A DNA stretch of 64,000 nt from Hofstenia miamia (Eukaryota > Xenacoelomorpha > Acoela), in assembly GCA_004352715.1 (NCBI GenBank), contig SCFE01000100.1:1713747-1777746 (forward strand), in the 5' to 3' direction. Each line of letters starts with the position of its first letter. The stretch's first letter is position 1. Positions 25,472 through 36,938 of the stretch are shown here, piece by piece. The notes under the pieces are model-generated. The model was not told the origin of the DNA. It saw only the letters and a program-made list of their open reading frames with translations, and made no database searches. Made by a program: the position numbers and the translations under genes.

Positions 25472-26234
25472 TGGAGGAGCTGGGGCCCAGCCGGCTCAGC
25501 CGCCGCCGACATATTTTAGATCAGCCAGCCACCGGAAAATTTAGATGGTTGAGCCGATTGATAACTAAAACTATATCAAGTCAAACGAAATGTGTCATAA
25601 AAAGGAAACCGCATTTAATTTCTTTGATGTGGTGGTGACTTTTAACATTGATTAGGTTATTTCTTATTAATCAGATTGTCTGTAAGCGCATGTACCTTTT
25701 TGCAGATAGATGGTTTCACAACAGCGGCGGATACAGAAAAAATTTTAGGGAGGCCCAATGTAGAAAGAAACACGAAGTGCATAATTTTTAAAATTTAACA
25801 CTAGCACGGACTTCAAGGAATATATATAGTAAAATCACATGTGGGTGAATAGGAATACATTTAAAATTTTAAAAAAATTCTGAAAACTAAATATTCTTAT
25901 TTTTATTGAAATGTAATCTCAAGTTACCAGATCTTTGAAAAAACTGTTCCTACTCACAGTATTTGACGGTACTAATGAATTTTTGTTTGTATTTTTTATT
26001 GTGCCATTTTAATGAATTTTTCTTATTTTAAAGGGGGGGCCCTCGGCCCCACCCTCTGTATCCGCCCCTGTTTCACAATACTGCTTGCATCATAAATACG
26101 GTTTTTTACAAGGCCATAGGCCTTATAAAGTTTCAATATGGAATATTACACAGTCTAATCCAGTTCTATAGATGTCGCCTAGACGGCTGCGAGGGGGACC
26201 AATAGTAGTCGGCGAACGTCGGCGCCCACCTCTA
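25472..26234. mobile_element. Possible older hAT-type element hosting the MITE
   Basis: GC-rich ends (TGGAGGAGCTGGGGCCCAGCC on the left; on the right, reverse complemented, TAGAGGTGGGCGCCGACGTT) stand out against AT-rich DNA and lie either side of the clean MITE at 25722-26070. The flanks GTATTATA and GTAATATT match at 6 of 8 positions. The inverted-repeat match is weak, so the pairing is tentative. Confidence 0.3.
25722..26070. mobile_element. hAT MITE with perfect 8-bp target duplication
   Basis: A 349-bp non-autonomous element. The left end is CAGCGGCGGATACAG and the right end, reverse complemented, is CAGGGGCGGATACAG. Both sides are flanked by TTTCACAA (25714-25721 and 26071-26078), an exact 8-bp target site duplication as expected for hAT. 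A G-rich run (GGGGGGGCCC) lies inside the right end. The TIR is related to that of the full hAT element at 60130-63421 (CAGTGGCGGATCCAG), so that family may supply the transposase. Confidence 0.85.
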
Positions 26235-26983
26235 GTAATATTCTTTTCACGATGTTCTAAAAATTTTAGATTGTGAACAAATCCGATTAGTTGTCTGGTT
26301 ATTTATTATTAAGTCATGATTGACGGCATGGCGCTCTGGCATGTTGGAAATAATTGCAGTTACACACTTATCACTTGGAATACCATTGTACACACACAAC
26401 CAGATAGTAGCTTCCTTAGGACAAAGTGAGAGATCAGAACGTCCCTTGGCTGCAATCGCAACACAAACTATAACTTTAAGTGTACTGCGGCCAGTAGGAA
26501 TTGTGTATTGGGGTACGAAACGTTTACCAGGTAGACAAACACAGTGGGAACGTCAAATCTGTTAAACTTTGGCATGTAATGAAGGCAATAAGTAAGCACA
26601 TTGCATTTCTAATGCCTTCCATAAAGAATTTCTTATACTAAACTATTCATTATAACAGCGAACTTAAAAAATTATGCATATTTAGAATGTTCCCTTTTTT
26701 AACAAAATGGGATATGAGGACAAAAAAAATCTGATCTTTTCTTTAATTGTTGCTTTACAAATTCTGTGGAAGTTAGTTGGTAAACTTCGCGGGTCCATGT
26801 CATTCCACAAGGTTTAAATTGAATGTGATATGTCATCACTGTCTGGCGACATGACGGCTAATGTGCAAAGACTAAATAAAACAATTTTTATGGTGAAAAA
26901 ATCCATTTTCCTTCAAAATATTGGAAATATTTCTAATAGAAGAATGCAGGATGTATCTTCTAGCATTTCAAAGATCTTTCGAC
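26235..26983. other. Non-coding stretch
   Basis: An 81-codon ORF at 26320-26565 has no recognisable domain. Nothing else seen. Confidence 0.35.
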
Positions 26984-27006
26984 CAGTGGCGGATCCAGTA
27001 GGGGGC
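26984..27006 (+). mobile_element. Terminus of a second hAT copy, cut by gap
   Basis: These 23 bases, beginning CAGTGGCGGATCCAGTAGGG, are identical to the reverse complement of the right terminus of the hAT element ending at 63421. The rest is in the assembly gap. Confidence 0.8.
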
Positions 27007-28006
27007 NNNNNNNNNNNNNNNNNNNNNNNNNNNNNNNNNNNNNNNNNNNNNNNNNNNNNNNNNNNNNNNNNNNNNNNNNNNNNNNNNNNNNNNNNNNNNN
27101 NNNNNNNNNNNNNNNNNNNNNNNNNNNNNNNNNNNNNNNNNNNNNNNNNNNNNNNNNNNNNNNNNNNNNNNNNNNNNNNNNNNNNNNNNNNNNNNNNNNN
27201 NNNNNNNNNNNNNNNNNNNNNNNNNNNNNNNNNNNNNNNNNNNNNNNNNNNNNNNNNNNNNNNNNNNNNNNNNNNNNNNNNNNNNNNNNNNNNNNNNNNN
27301 NNNNNNNNNNNNNNNNNNNNNNNNNNNNNNNNNNNNNNNNNNNNNNNNNNNNNNNNNNNNNNNNNNNNNNNNNNNNNNNNNNNNNNNNNNNNNNNNNNNN
27401 NNNNNNNNNNNNNNNNNNNNNNNNNNNNNNNNNNNNNNNNNNNNNNNNNNNNNNNNNNNNNNNNNNNNNNNNNNNNNNNNNNNNNNNNNNNNNNNNNNNN
27501 NNNNNNNNNNNNNNNNNNNNNNNNNNNNNNNNNNNNNNNNNNNNNNNNNNNNNNNNNNNNNNNNNNNNNNNNNNNNNNNNNNNNNNNNNNNNNNNNNNNN
27601 NNNNNNNNNNNNNNNNNNNNNNNNNNNNNNNNNNNNNNNNNNNNNNNNNNNNNNNNNNNNNNNNNNNNNNNNNNNNNNNNNNNNNNNNNNNNNNNNNNNN
27701 NNNNNNNNNNNNNNNNNNNNNNNNNNNNNNNNNNNNNNNNNNNNNNNNNNNNNNNNNNNNNNNNNNNNNNNNNNNNNNNNNNNNNNNNNNNNNNNNNNNN
27801 NNNNNNNNNNNNNNNNNNNNNNNNNNNNNNNNNNNNNNNNNNNNNNNNNNNNNNNNNNNNNNNNNNNNNNNNNNNNNNNNNNNNNNNNNNNNNNNNNNNN
27901 NNNNNNNNNNNNNNNNNNNNNNNNNNNNNNNNNNNNNNNNNNNNNNNNNNNNNNNNNNNNNNNNNNNNNNNNNNNNNNNNNNNNNNNNNNNNNNNNNNNN
28001 NNNNNN
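27007..28006. other. Assembly gap, exactly 1000 N
   Basis: A placeholder-length gap; true size unknown. The hAT end on the left and gypsy gag on the right may not be contiguous. Confidence 0.95.
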
Positions 28007-28863
28007 TTACCCAAATATCCACCTTGACACAGGAGCTACCCCTCAAACTGGCTATGTTCAGTCGTTAACCCACCCAGTGAGCACCGTGGTCATTCCCTGC
28101 ATGCAGGGAGCAACATGCAAGCGATGCAAGTCCATTCAATGAAAAACCTGGTTCTAAGAGTCAACCGAGATATCGCGAGTCAATTCTTCTACCCAAATTC
28201 ACTGGGCAAATTGATGCCATGTCGCAGTCTTTCAACAAATGGTTTTTTATCTTTGAATTGACCATGAAGCAACATAAAAACTCGCAAGAGACCGCCATGT
28301 CGCAGTTCCCCTTATATTTAAATGGATTGGCATATAACCAGTATATGATGCTTGACCGGAGCATCAAAACTGACTACCAGTTGTTAGTGGGTTTCTTCAA
28401 AGATCACTACTGAGCACTGCACATTAAACATCAGTACAAGACACTATTGTGCGATATGTCTTTTAAATTCAGTGATGATATCCGAAACTACATCACCCAG
28501 GTTGAACGCCTGTTCCGCCTGAGCAGTCTTTCTAAGGAATACTCTAAGCACGATTTATTCTCTTACATATGTAGAGGTTTTCCCTCATAGATAAGAAATC
28601 GGCTGGAAGTTCGATGTGACCCTGAGGATAGCCTTCATGAGATTATCCGCAAAGCCATTAGTGTGCTCTACATGCTTCAGAATTCACAACACATTAATAG
28701 TGATATCACTAAATTTTCCAGTACATCTGGAACTAAAACTTTTGAGATCAGGAAGCCCATCCCTGTCAAGAACTCATTCAATTTGTCATCCGTCAGATGT
28801 TATACATGTGGAGAGAAGGGACATCTAAAATCCCAGTGTAGAGCCAAGCTGCTGCCTCTATAA
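28007..28863 (+). pseudogene. gypsy gag (copy A), partial and broken
   Basis: Corresponds to the C-terminal half of the intact gag of copy C (39892-41688). The nucleocapsid zinc knuckle is intact: RCYTCGEKGHLKSQC at 28795-28839 (Cx2Cx4Hx4C). Stops interrupt it at 28412-28414 (TGA) and 28588-28590 (TAG). Immediately after the knuckle the sequence jumps to the middle of the protease: about 250 bases present in copy C, including the gag-pol frameshift site and the protease DTGA motif, are deleted. Confidence 0.85.
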
Positions 28864-29417
28864 TAAGTGACGAGTGTTGCAAAGAATTGTGTTTAACTCG
28901 AGACTCGTTGTGCTCTTCCACCACGAAGCTGATTGATGCCTCTGGGAATCCTCTCTCACTGAAAGGGCAATTAAAGGATGCATCCATCAAGATCCATGCG
29001 GAACCCTTTGAAGTAGACCTTTTGGTAGTAGATACCTCTAATCATCGTCTCCCCTATGATCTAATCTTAGGAAATGATTTCTTGGAGCGCAATTCTTGCG
29101 TCATTGACTTTAAGAACAATACGATTTCAATCAAAGATCAGGAAGCAACACAACTAATGATGATCCCTGATAAAGAAGTTGTTTTTGACTTAGAAGAACC
29201 CATACTCCTTGAGCCCAAACATTGGACCCGAGTCACTGTGTTCTCAGATGCCAGTATTAATGGAGACATTATGATATTGGGGCAGAGGGGCAAGTACATC
29301 CGCGGAGTTTCTTTTTCTCCAGATTTATGTAAAGTAACCTGAGGAAAGACGCATGTAACTGTTCTCAATGGGTTGACTTCCGTGGTCAAGATCAGAATGT
29401 TGCAATTACAATTAATC
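28864..29417 (+). pseudogene. gypsy protease C-terminal half and linker (copy A)
   Basis: The retropepsin C-terminal half is recognisable: YDLILGNDFLERN (ILG-N motif region) near 29055-29095. The catalytic DTGA seen in copy C is missing through a deletion. The open frame is closed by TGA at 29340-29342, where copy C has an Arg codon. Confidence 0.8.
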
Positions 29418-30990
29418 TGAGTGCTGGTGAAAGTCGAAAATATTCCAATTACTTGTCTACCAATATGCACCGCTGTGCATGATTTGACAGCTCCCGCAAG
29501 TCCGGTACAAGTACCAACTTTCACCAAGAATTCCCATCCGCACTTAACTCAAAAGGAAAGAAAATCTCTAGTATCCTTGCTTTATAGTAAGCACGATGTC
29601 TTTAACTATGGCACCATTAGTGTTGGTCAAGCCTTAGGTGAGGAGCACACTATCGAACTCAAACACGATCATCCAATCCGGCTGCTGGTACGCCATGTAC
29701 CAGAAAACTTAAAACCTGAATACGAAAAGATTTTGAGTGACCTAATTGAAAGCGGAATAATACAAGGAAGCAACAGCCCTTATACTGCTCCCACTGTGTT
29801 TATTCGACAAGGCGAGAAGTATCGACTGTGTATCGACTTTCGTAAATTAAATGATATCACAATTAAAGACGCATATTCCCTGCCACAGATAGAAGATCTC
29901 CTCTACAATGCTAGTAAATATAAATTCTTCTCGTGTCTAGACTTATGTAAAGCCTACTGGCAGGTACCGATGCGCCCTTCTGACATCTCAAAGACCGCCT
30001 TCATTACCCCTTACAGGTTATATGAATGGAAGTATATGGCCTTTGGCCTATGCAATGCGCCAGCTACCTTCCAATGGTATGTCACTAAAGTCCTTAAAGA
30101 TGGTGTGAAACCTTCTTGAGCCTGGCATCTCAGCGTATACCAATGACATTCTAGTCACAAGCAACACCTTCGAAGAACACTTAGATAAGCTCAGTCAAAC
30201 CTTGGATTTATTACAAAAAGCCAGACTCAAAGTAAATGGAACTAAATGTGCATTAGTTCAGACAAAGGTAATTTTTCTTGGTCGTGTCGTCGAACCTGGA
30301 AAGATTTCGATAAAAAATAATGTGAAGGATTTCTTAGACAAGATTGAAATGCCAAGGACTCGCCGAGATGTTCAAAGCTTGATGGGCTTCCTAAATTATT
30401 ATGGGATGTTCATTCCAGATCTCACTGATAAAACAAGAATGATTTCGAATTTGTTAAAGAAGTCTGTTGATTTCAAATGGACCTGGCAGGAACAGCAAGC
30501 TCTTGATGAAATAAAAATAGAATTTAAAAAAATACCATCCTTAAACACCCCTGATTACGCGAAAGATTTTATAATCAATTGTGATGCTAGTGCGGTTGCT
30601 ATTAGCGGGATCCTCAGCCAGGATATTAATGGAGTCGAAAGTCCTGTGCAGTACTTCAGCAGAAAACTTAGAGCATCAGAGAAGAACTATGGTGCCACTA
30701 AGTGCGAAATGCTTGCATTAGTCAAGTCCTTAAAGAAGTTCTGCTATTTTATACTTGGCTGCAAATTTATTGTTTGAACTGATAACAGTGCCCTTGCTTA
30801 GCTAAAGAAATTCAGTGGCGATAAATCAAACATTGTCACAAGGTGGATCAAATAATTAAATGATTTCTCCTTCACCATTAAACATCGTCCTGGCAAACTA
30901 CACTTGAATGCGGATTATTGGACTGCTCTCCCGAGCTATGAACGTGATCTTAAAAAACCAGATGGGGGAAAATTCCTTTTTCATTTATCC
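29418..30990 (+). pseudogene. gypsy reverse transcriptase and RNase H (copy A), broken
   Basis: RT motifs in order: YRLCIDFRKLND, FSCLDLCKAYWQVPM (first catalytic Asp), KTAFITP, FGLCNAPATFQ. The YxDD box at 30136-30147 reads YTND, so the first Asp of the pair is Asn. A frameshift at about 30115 (TGA at 30117-30119) precedes it. RNase H follows: NCDAS near 30580, KCEMLAL, then a TGA at 30775-30777 immediately before TDN, with further stops downstream. The connection domain has LGRVVEPGKI and LMGFLNYY, typical of Ty3/gypsy. Confidence 0.9.
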
Positions 30991-32619
30991 CCCATACAGA
31001 GTATCAGTTAATACCCGAAATTAACGCTGACCGAAATGGAAAGCCTATTCTAACCATACTGATGAGAGAGGAAATCTTGGAAGAGGAAATTATTCGTTAC
31101 CAACATCGTGATTGGATACTGGATCAGATAATGAAAAGGATGGGGGATCCCTATTTCCCTACATCCCCGGAAGTAAATCGATATTTTCATCACTATAATT
31201 GGCATGTGACTGATAAAGGCTTGTTATACGCTAAAAGCAAACACAACAATCATCTAGCTATCCCTGAATACTTCCAACAAGACTTGGTGCGTAGAGTTCA
31301 TGAACAAGGTCACCTCGGCATTCTCCAAACCAAAAAAACTTTCAACTCAAGATATGTGACCACTGGGATATGCACTACTGTGACAGACGTTATTGATAAA
31401 TGTGAGAAATGTTTACTAAACAATATCCACCACTTTCCTCAACAATGAGCTGAGCTGGAATTGCGATCTGCAGAAAGTCCTAATGAGCTAGTACACATTG
31501 ATTTAGAACAACTGTCAAAAGATGATGAAGGCTTTCAGTATTTACTTGTGATGGTGGACCACTTCACCAAGTTTGCCCGTAGAATTCCTTTAAGCAGCAC
31601 AACCACTGAGGTGGTGTCTGAAAAAATCCTTAAAGAGTGGATCCTCAAATATGGGCCAATGCGCAAATTAGTTTCAGACAGAGGTCCGCAGTTTGAAAGT
31701 AACCTTTTATGTGCTTTGATGAATGAGTTGGAAGTAGTTCACAAGTTAACAACAGCTTACCATCATCAGGCAAATGGCTTGGTAGAAAGATTGAATTGAA
31801 CTCTCATTAAATTGATCTGGGTAGCATTGTCCCGAACCGCTGGGAAACAATGGAGATGAATTGTGGAATGTGTTGAGTATTTTTATAATACGTCGGTTCA
31901 TACAACAACTGGTATTTGCCCCTTCAAAGCCATGTTCAGCAGAGAAGCCGCTACTTCATTAGCAATGATGTTTCCAAAATATGCTGAAATCAATGTGGAA
32001 AGTTATGTCAATAGATTAATCACTGATATGCCACAAATTCACTTAACAATTTGTCATAACACCAATCAATCTAGCATCTGGCAAAAGAAAACTTTTAGTA
32101 AAAAATTGTATGGTGAGCCTCATAAGCGCAGTGATAAAGTTTTTGCCTACTTACCCAGAATTACAACTGATAGTCATCAAGTACAGAAGCTCACAAACGA
32201 TTGGCAAGGCCCATTTACGATCAAAAAAGTGCTTGATCACAATATATATACCTTAAACAATGGTAAGACGGTACACTTTCAAAGGCTTAAAAGAGCCATA
32301 AAAGATATAGAACATGTGATTATAGATGATAATAACAAATTTACATTAGTAGATAACAGTGTTGATGTATAAGAAAAATATGATAATTTAATTAGCTTTT
32401 CTGAGGATGAATTTTCTGACCCCAAATATCACTGAGATAATGTTAATACTGAGAATTTAGAATCACATACACTCCCCCTAAGAAGGGCGAGAACTACTTA
32501 TGATCCCAATATTTGGGATTTAAATCTTATAACTACATTTAGAAATGAAACCAATAAATCGCAAAAGAGAGTCACCAGCTCCACCTGTCCGCTGCTGAGT
32601 ACAAAGGAGGATGGAAGGT
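30991..32619 (+). pseudogene. gypsy integrase (copy A), broken
   Basis: Zinc-binding HHCC region: HEQGHLG then CEKCLLN (about 31300-31430). Catalytic core: HIDLEQ, VSDRGPQF and NGLVERLN give the D, D and E residues. The C-terminal module has a GPF motif (DWQGPFTIKKVLDHNIYTL, about 32200-32255). In-frame TGA stops at 31446-31448, 31797-31799 and 31857-31859 and a TAA at 32370-32372 break it; the same frame stays readable to about 32619. Several of the TGA codons sit where a conserved Arg is expected. Confidence 0.9.
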
Positions 32620-34688
32620 AGCCAACTTGGACGAAATGCCTCACCTAGGCGTGGGAGACACGTTTCTCCGCTTGCTGAGGCCCTCACTAGAAAAAGAGGA
32701 TGTCAGGAAGGTGCTGAGCAGAGTCTGATTCCATGTGGGCAACACATTGCTCCACAACTCAGAGAGCCGACAGCAGTTACCACGACGCCCTCCACATCTC
32801 ACCCCTACATGGAGAGACATGTTTCCCCACGTGCGTAAGAGGAGCTGGCAACCCCTACTTTAAAAACTTTTGATTCGAGAGTACCTTTTAGAACTTTACA
32901 ACCTGTAAATACCCCCATATGAGCGACTTGATAGCTCCTTCGACCTCTTCCACAGCTACCTCCACCATAAGATCACAGAAGACAGAAGAGAGAAGACAGA
33001 AACTATTGAAATTCGGCAACGAAACATTACACCCTTACTGCATTGCAACCAGGAAAGCCATAGCCATCATTTGTGATAATATTTCAGAGGAGACGAAAAA
33101 TCAACTTCGCCATACCTACAATGGATGCGACATGACTTGCTCCATCAATGTCATCCCTTTTGTCATAGATGCATTCCATCATCCAAAAATCAACACAATT
33201 ATTGCTTACGATTCCAGGATGTTGGAAACTTTAAGTCATTTGTTTTTTGATGACGACTTCAACATATACAGTCTATGTCAGTTTTTGAATAGTGGACCAA
33301 CCATTGATAGTTTTGAGTGCGTAAACGTAGATTTCAAAAATCTCCTCGTTATTAACTTTATGAGAGTCTCCAAAGTACAGTCAGAGGACATCATGGAACA
33401 AATCGAAATAGCTTATCACATTGCTAAAGTTGAGGGAATTCGCCTAATAATGATTGTGCATGGTGAATATTAAACATCAGTACCTGAAACGATTGAGAAT
33501 TTACACTTTAGGATGGAGAATTTCTTAATCCTATCTAAAGAGGATTACGCCCCAACTTCTTCACACTCAACAAGTCACCTTCCAATAACTAGGCTAATTT
33601 ATACTGATCTTCTCCTATGTCAAAGAGTGCCATCACATTGCTTAGCAGTAGACCAGAAATTAATTGTAGATGTCCTGCTCCAGTCACAGACATTAGAAGT
33701 CACAGATCCCAATACTCCCTTGTTAACTACCATAACAGATATGAGAGTAAGTTTCGCCTTCACCCAGAGCGACCAACTACTTCACGAAATCCATACTATC
33801 TGGTCTGACCTAAAGGCAGATTTCAACCCTGAGTCTGATTGGCCCTGTTTAGATATCTCAAGTCCATCACAAACTTACCATTCATCTGTGGAACGAACAC
33901 TGTGAGACATTAAAGCCTCCTACAACAATCAAGATAAGAAGAATTTCAAGGAGCGCCTTTTCACAGAGAAAAACCTACCTGATATATATGCCAGAGGTGC
34001 AATCTGGATACTAGCAATTTATTTAACGAAAGAGCCTCAACTTCAAATACCCATGTCGCATGAAAAGAGAACGTCTTTGACAAAATTGACTATTCACAAA
34101 CTAGCAGTATGCCCCCTGACATGGAAGGTGAAAAACTGGCTTCTTTATAAATGCAGTCCTCCTTCTTCCCCTGGAAAGACAAAGCGAGCCATGGACAAAT
34201 TTGAAAAATATTATGCCCGACTGGTGGGGGTGAGCAGTGTCACTGGTAAAATGTTGATTATGTTAACCAGCAATCGACTTGGGATCTGTCTGTTGGACAT
34301 CAATATTTTCTCGGATACAGTAAAGAAGTACATGTGGGGCGCCACAGCTGAAACAAAATTCGCCATTTTTTCATCTGATAATGCTCCCCTCAGCACACGA
34401 AGATTTGTGGAAAGACTGCCAGGATCAACAAAACATTTTCTCAAGCAGGTTACCAAGTTCGATGTACATGGAAAGAATGAACTTTTATTTAATACGCAGC
34501 AAATGAAATATCCCGAATGCGGGTATGGGCAGTTCATCAAATCAGCTAGGCACGTTAGTAAAGAAGGAAAAATCATCCCAATCACCATTTTTGATCAGGT
34601 GATGAGAACACCAGAGCAATTTTTTCGAGAGGAGGAGCTACTATCATCTTTGGCAGTGCAAAGGTTCCCCCAATTTTATTTTTTATAA
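32611..34688 (+). pseudogene. gypsy third ORF after integrase, unknown function, broken
   Basis: The main frame runs 32919-34688, about 589 codons, interrupted only by TAA at 33471-33473 and TGA at 33903-33905. It may begin earlier: 32611-32910 is open in another frame apart from one stop and encodes a Pro/Arg-rich segment with two RHVSP repeats. The body has alternating predicted helices and strands, for example FNIYSLCQFLNSG, LGICLLDINIFSDTVKKYM, and TRRFVERLPGSTKHFLKQV. I see no signal peptide, furin site, or transmembrane anchor, so it does not look like an envelope gene despite its position. I do not recognise any domain. Not seen in copies B and C because their 3' parts lie in gaps. Confidence 0.7.
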
Positions 34689-34696
34689 CGTTACTT

Positions 34697-34936
34697 TGTA
34701 TTATCACGTCATCATGACATTATTAGCTAGTTTAGATCTTAGTTTGCTGTTATTAATTTGATGTCCCCTCAATGGTGCTGATTGTTGCTCAAATTTAATT
34801 TTATGAGGGAAACAGAATTTGATCATGTTAAACTACATTGACATCTGAAGTATTGTAAACAAAGGCAGGTAATGATGAAACAATTGTATAAAACCTGAGG
34901 AAACTGTAGTGATAGCTTAATAGATTTTATCTACTC
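34697..34936 (+). repeat. 3' LTR of copy A, partial
   Basis: Starts TGTATTATCACGTC and matches, in reverse complement, the outer end of the LTR of copy C (42742-42981). Truncated by a gap. Similarity to copy C extends about 27 bases upstream of this TGT (to near 34670), so the exact boundary is uncertain. Differences between the two LTRs include several CG versus CA/TG changes. Confidence 0.8.
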
Positions 34937-35936
34937 NNNNNNNNNNNNNNNNNNNNNNNNNNNNNNNNNNNNNNNNNNNNNNNNNNNNNNNNNNNNNNNN
35001 NNNNNNNNNNNNNNNNNNNNNNNNNNNNNNNNNNNNNNNNNNNNNNNNNNNNNNNNNNNNNNNNNNNNNNNNNNNNNNNNNNNNNNNNNNNNNNNNNNNN
35101 NNNNNNNNNNNNNNNNNNNNNNNNNNNNNNNNNNNNNNNNNNNNNNNNNNNNNNNNNNNNNNNNNNNNNNNNNNNNNNNNNNNNNNNNNNNNNNNNNNNN
35201 NNNNNNNNNNNNNNNNNNNNNNNNNNNNNNNNNNNNNNNNNNNNNNNNNNNNNNNNNNNNNNNNNNNNNNNNNNNNNNNNNNNNNNNNNNNNNNNNNNNN
35301 NNNNNNNNNNNNNNNNNNNNNNNNNNNNNNNNNNNNNNNNNNNNNNNNNNNNNNNNNNNNNNNNNNNNNNNNNNNNNNNNNNNNNNNNNNNNNNNNNNNN
35401 NNNNNNNNNNNNNNNNNNNNNNNNNNNNNNNNNNNNNNNNNNNNNNNNNNNNNNNNNNNNNNNNNNNNNNNNNNNNNNNNNNNNNNNNNNNNNNNNNNNN
35501 NNNNNNNNNNNNNNNNNNNNNNNNNNNNNNNNNNNNNNNNNNNNNNNNNNNNNNNNNNNNNNNNNNNNNNNNNNNNNNNNNNNNNNNNNNNNNNNNNNNN
35601 NNNNNNNNNNNNNNNNNNNNNNNNNNNNNNNNNNNNNNNNNNNNNNNNNNNNNNNNNNNNNNNNNNNNNNNNNNNNNNNNNNNNNNNNNNNNNNNNNNNN
35701 NNNNNNNNNNNNNNNNNNNNNNNNNNNNNNNNNNNNNNNNNNNNNNNNNNNNNNNNNNNNNNNNNNNNNNNNNNNNNNNNNNNNNNNNNNNNNNNNNNNN
35801 NNNNNNNNNNNNNNNNNNNNNNNNNNNNNNNNNNNNNNNNNNNNNNNNNNNNNNNNNNNNNNNNNNNNNNNNNNNNNNNNNNNNNNNNNNNNNNNNNNNN
35901 NNNNNNNNNNNNNNNNNNNNNNNNNNNNNNNNNNNN
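34937..35936. other. Assembly gap, exactly 1000 N
   Basis: Placeholder gap between copy A and copy B. Confidence 0.95.
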
Positions 35937-36938
35937 CAGCTGTTCCTCTGTGCGGAGTGTCCTCTTCTGTACCTTCTTCTACTCCTCCCTCACACAGTCA
36001 ACCTACCTGCACTCAGGCAGCTCTTACACAAGTATCCACTTTAACTTCCAGAGCTACTCCTCAAACTGGCTATGTTCAGTCGTTACCTGACCCAGTGAGC
36101 ACCGTTGTCATTCCTGCATGCAAGGAGCAACATGTAAGCAGCCTGTTCAATGAAAAAGCTGGTTCTAAATGTCAGCCAAGATATCGCGAGTCAATTCTTC
36201 CTCTCAAGTCCAATGGACAGATACAATTATTTAGTAAGCATTCTGTTCTACCCAAATTCACTGGGCAAATTGATGCTGTGTCACAGTCTTTTGATGAATG
36301 GTTTTTTCTATTTGAATTGACCATGAAGCAACACAAAAATTTGCAGGAGACTGCCGTGTCACAGTTCCCCTTATATCTCAGTGGATTGGCATACAACCAA
36401 TACATGATGCTTGACCAGGGCATCAAAACTGATTACCAGTTGTTGGTGGGTTTCTTTGAGGATCACTACTGAGTGCCGCACATCAAACATCAGTACAAGA
36501 CACCCCTAATAAGTGACTAGTGCTGTAGAGAATTGTGCTTAAATCAAGATTTGTTGGACGCCTCCAGCATGAAGCTGATTGATGCCTCTGGGAACCCTCT
36601 TTCACTAAAAGGACAGTTAAAGGATGCCTCAATCAAGATTCATGCAGAGCCTTTCAAAGTAGACCTGCTGGTAGTAGACACATCAAATCACTGTCTCCTG
36701 TATGATCTAATATTAAGAAATGATTTTTTAGAACACAATTCTTGCATTATTGACTTCAAAAATAATATGATTTCAATTAAAGATCAGGAAGCAACGCAAT
36801 TGGCTACAATCCCTGAAAAGAAAGCTATTTTTGACTTGGACAAACCCATATTTCTCAAACCCAAGCATTGGACTCAAGTTGCTGTGACTTCAGATGCCAG
36901 TATTAATGGGGACATTATGATCTCAGGGTAAAGTAACA
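35937..36938 (+). mobile_element. Ty3/gypsy copy B, gag and protease fragment
   Basis: 35957-36472 encodes the middle of gag (same region as copy A and C), ending at a TGA (36470-36472) shared with copy A. Sequence then jumps from gag (ATCAGTACAAGACA) directly to the protease C-terminal half at about 36506, removing the zinc knuckle and the active-site region. 36533-36931 encodes the remaining protease half (LILRNDFLEHN). Confidence 0.8.

Larger units (their letters stand above)
28007..34936 (+). mobile_element. Ty3/gypsy LTR retrotransposon, copy A
   Basis: Order gag, protease remnant, reverse transcriptase, RNase H, integrase, then a third ORF, then a partial 3' LTR. Integrase after RNase H is the Ty3/gypsy order. 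The 5' LTR and start of gag are lost in the gap at 27007-28006 and the 3' LTR is cut by the gap at 34937. More than a dozen in-frame stops and several frameshifts make this copy non-functional. Confidence 0.9.

Noticed and set aside
26830-28068. Long ORFs of 348-412 codons across N runs (also 6979-7507 and 37255-38590)
   Set aside because: Nearly all codons are unknown bases from assembly gaps.
33617-33808. Alternative-frame ORF within the third gypsy ORF
   Set aside because: Overlaps the main 589-codon frame and has no independent support.
32611-34688. Envelope gene in the gypsy element
   Set aside because: Position fits, but no signal peptide, cleavage site or transmembrane segment is visible in the translated segments.
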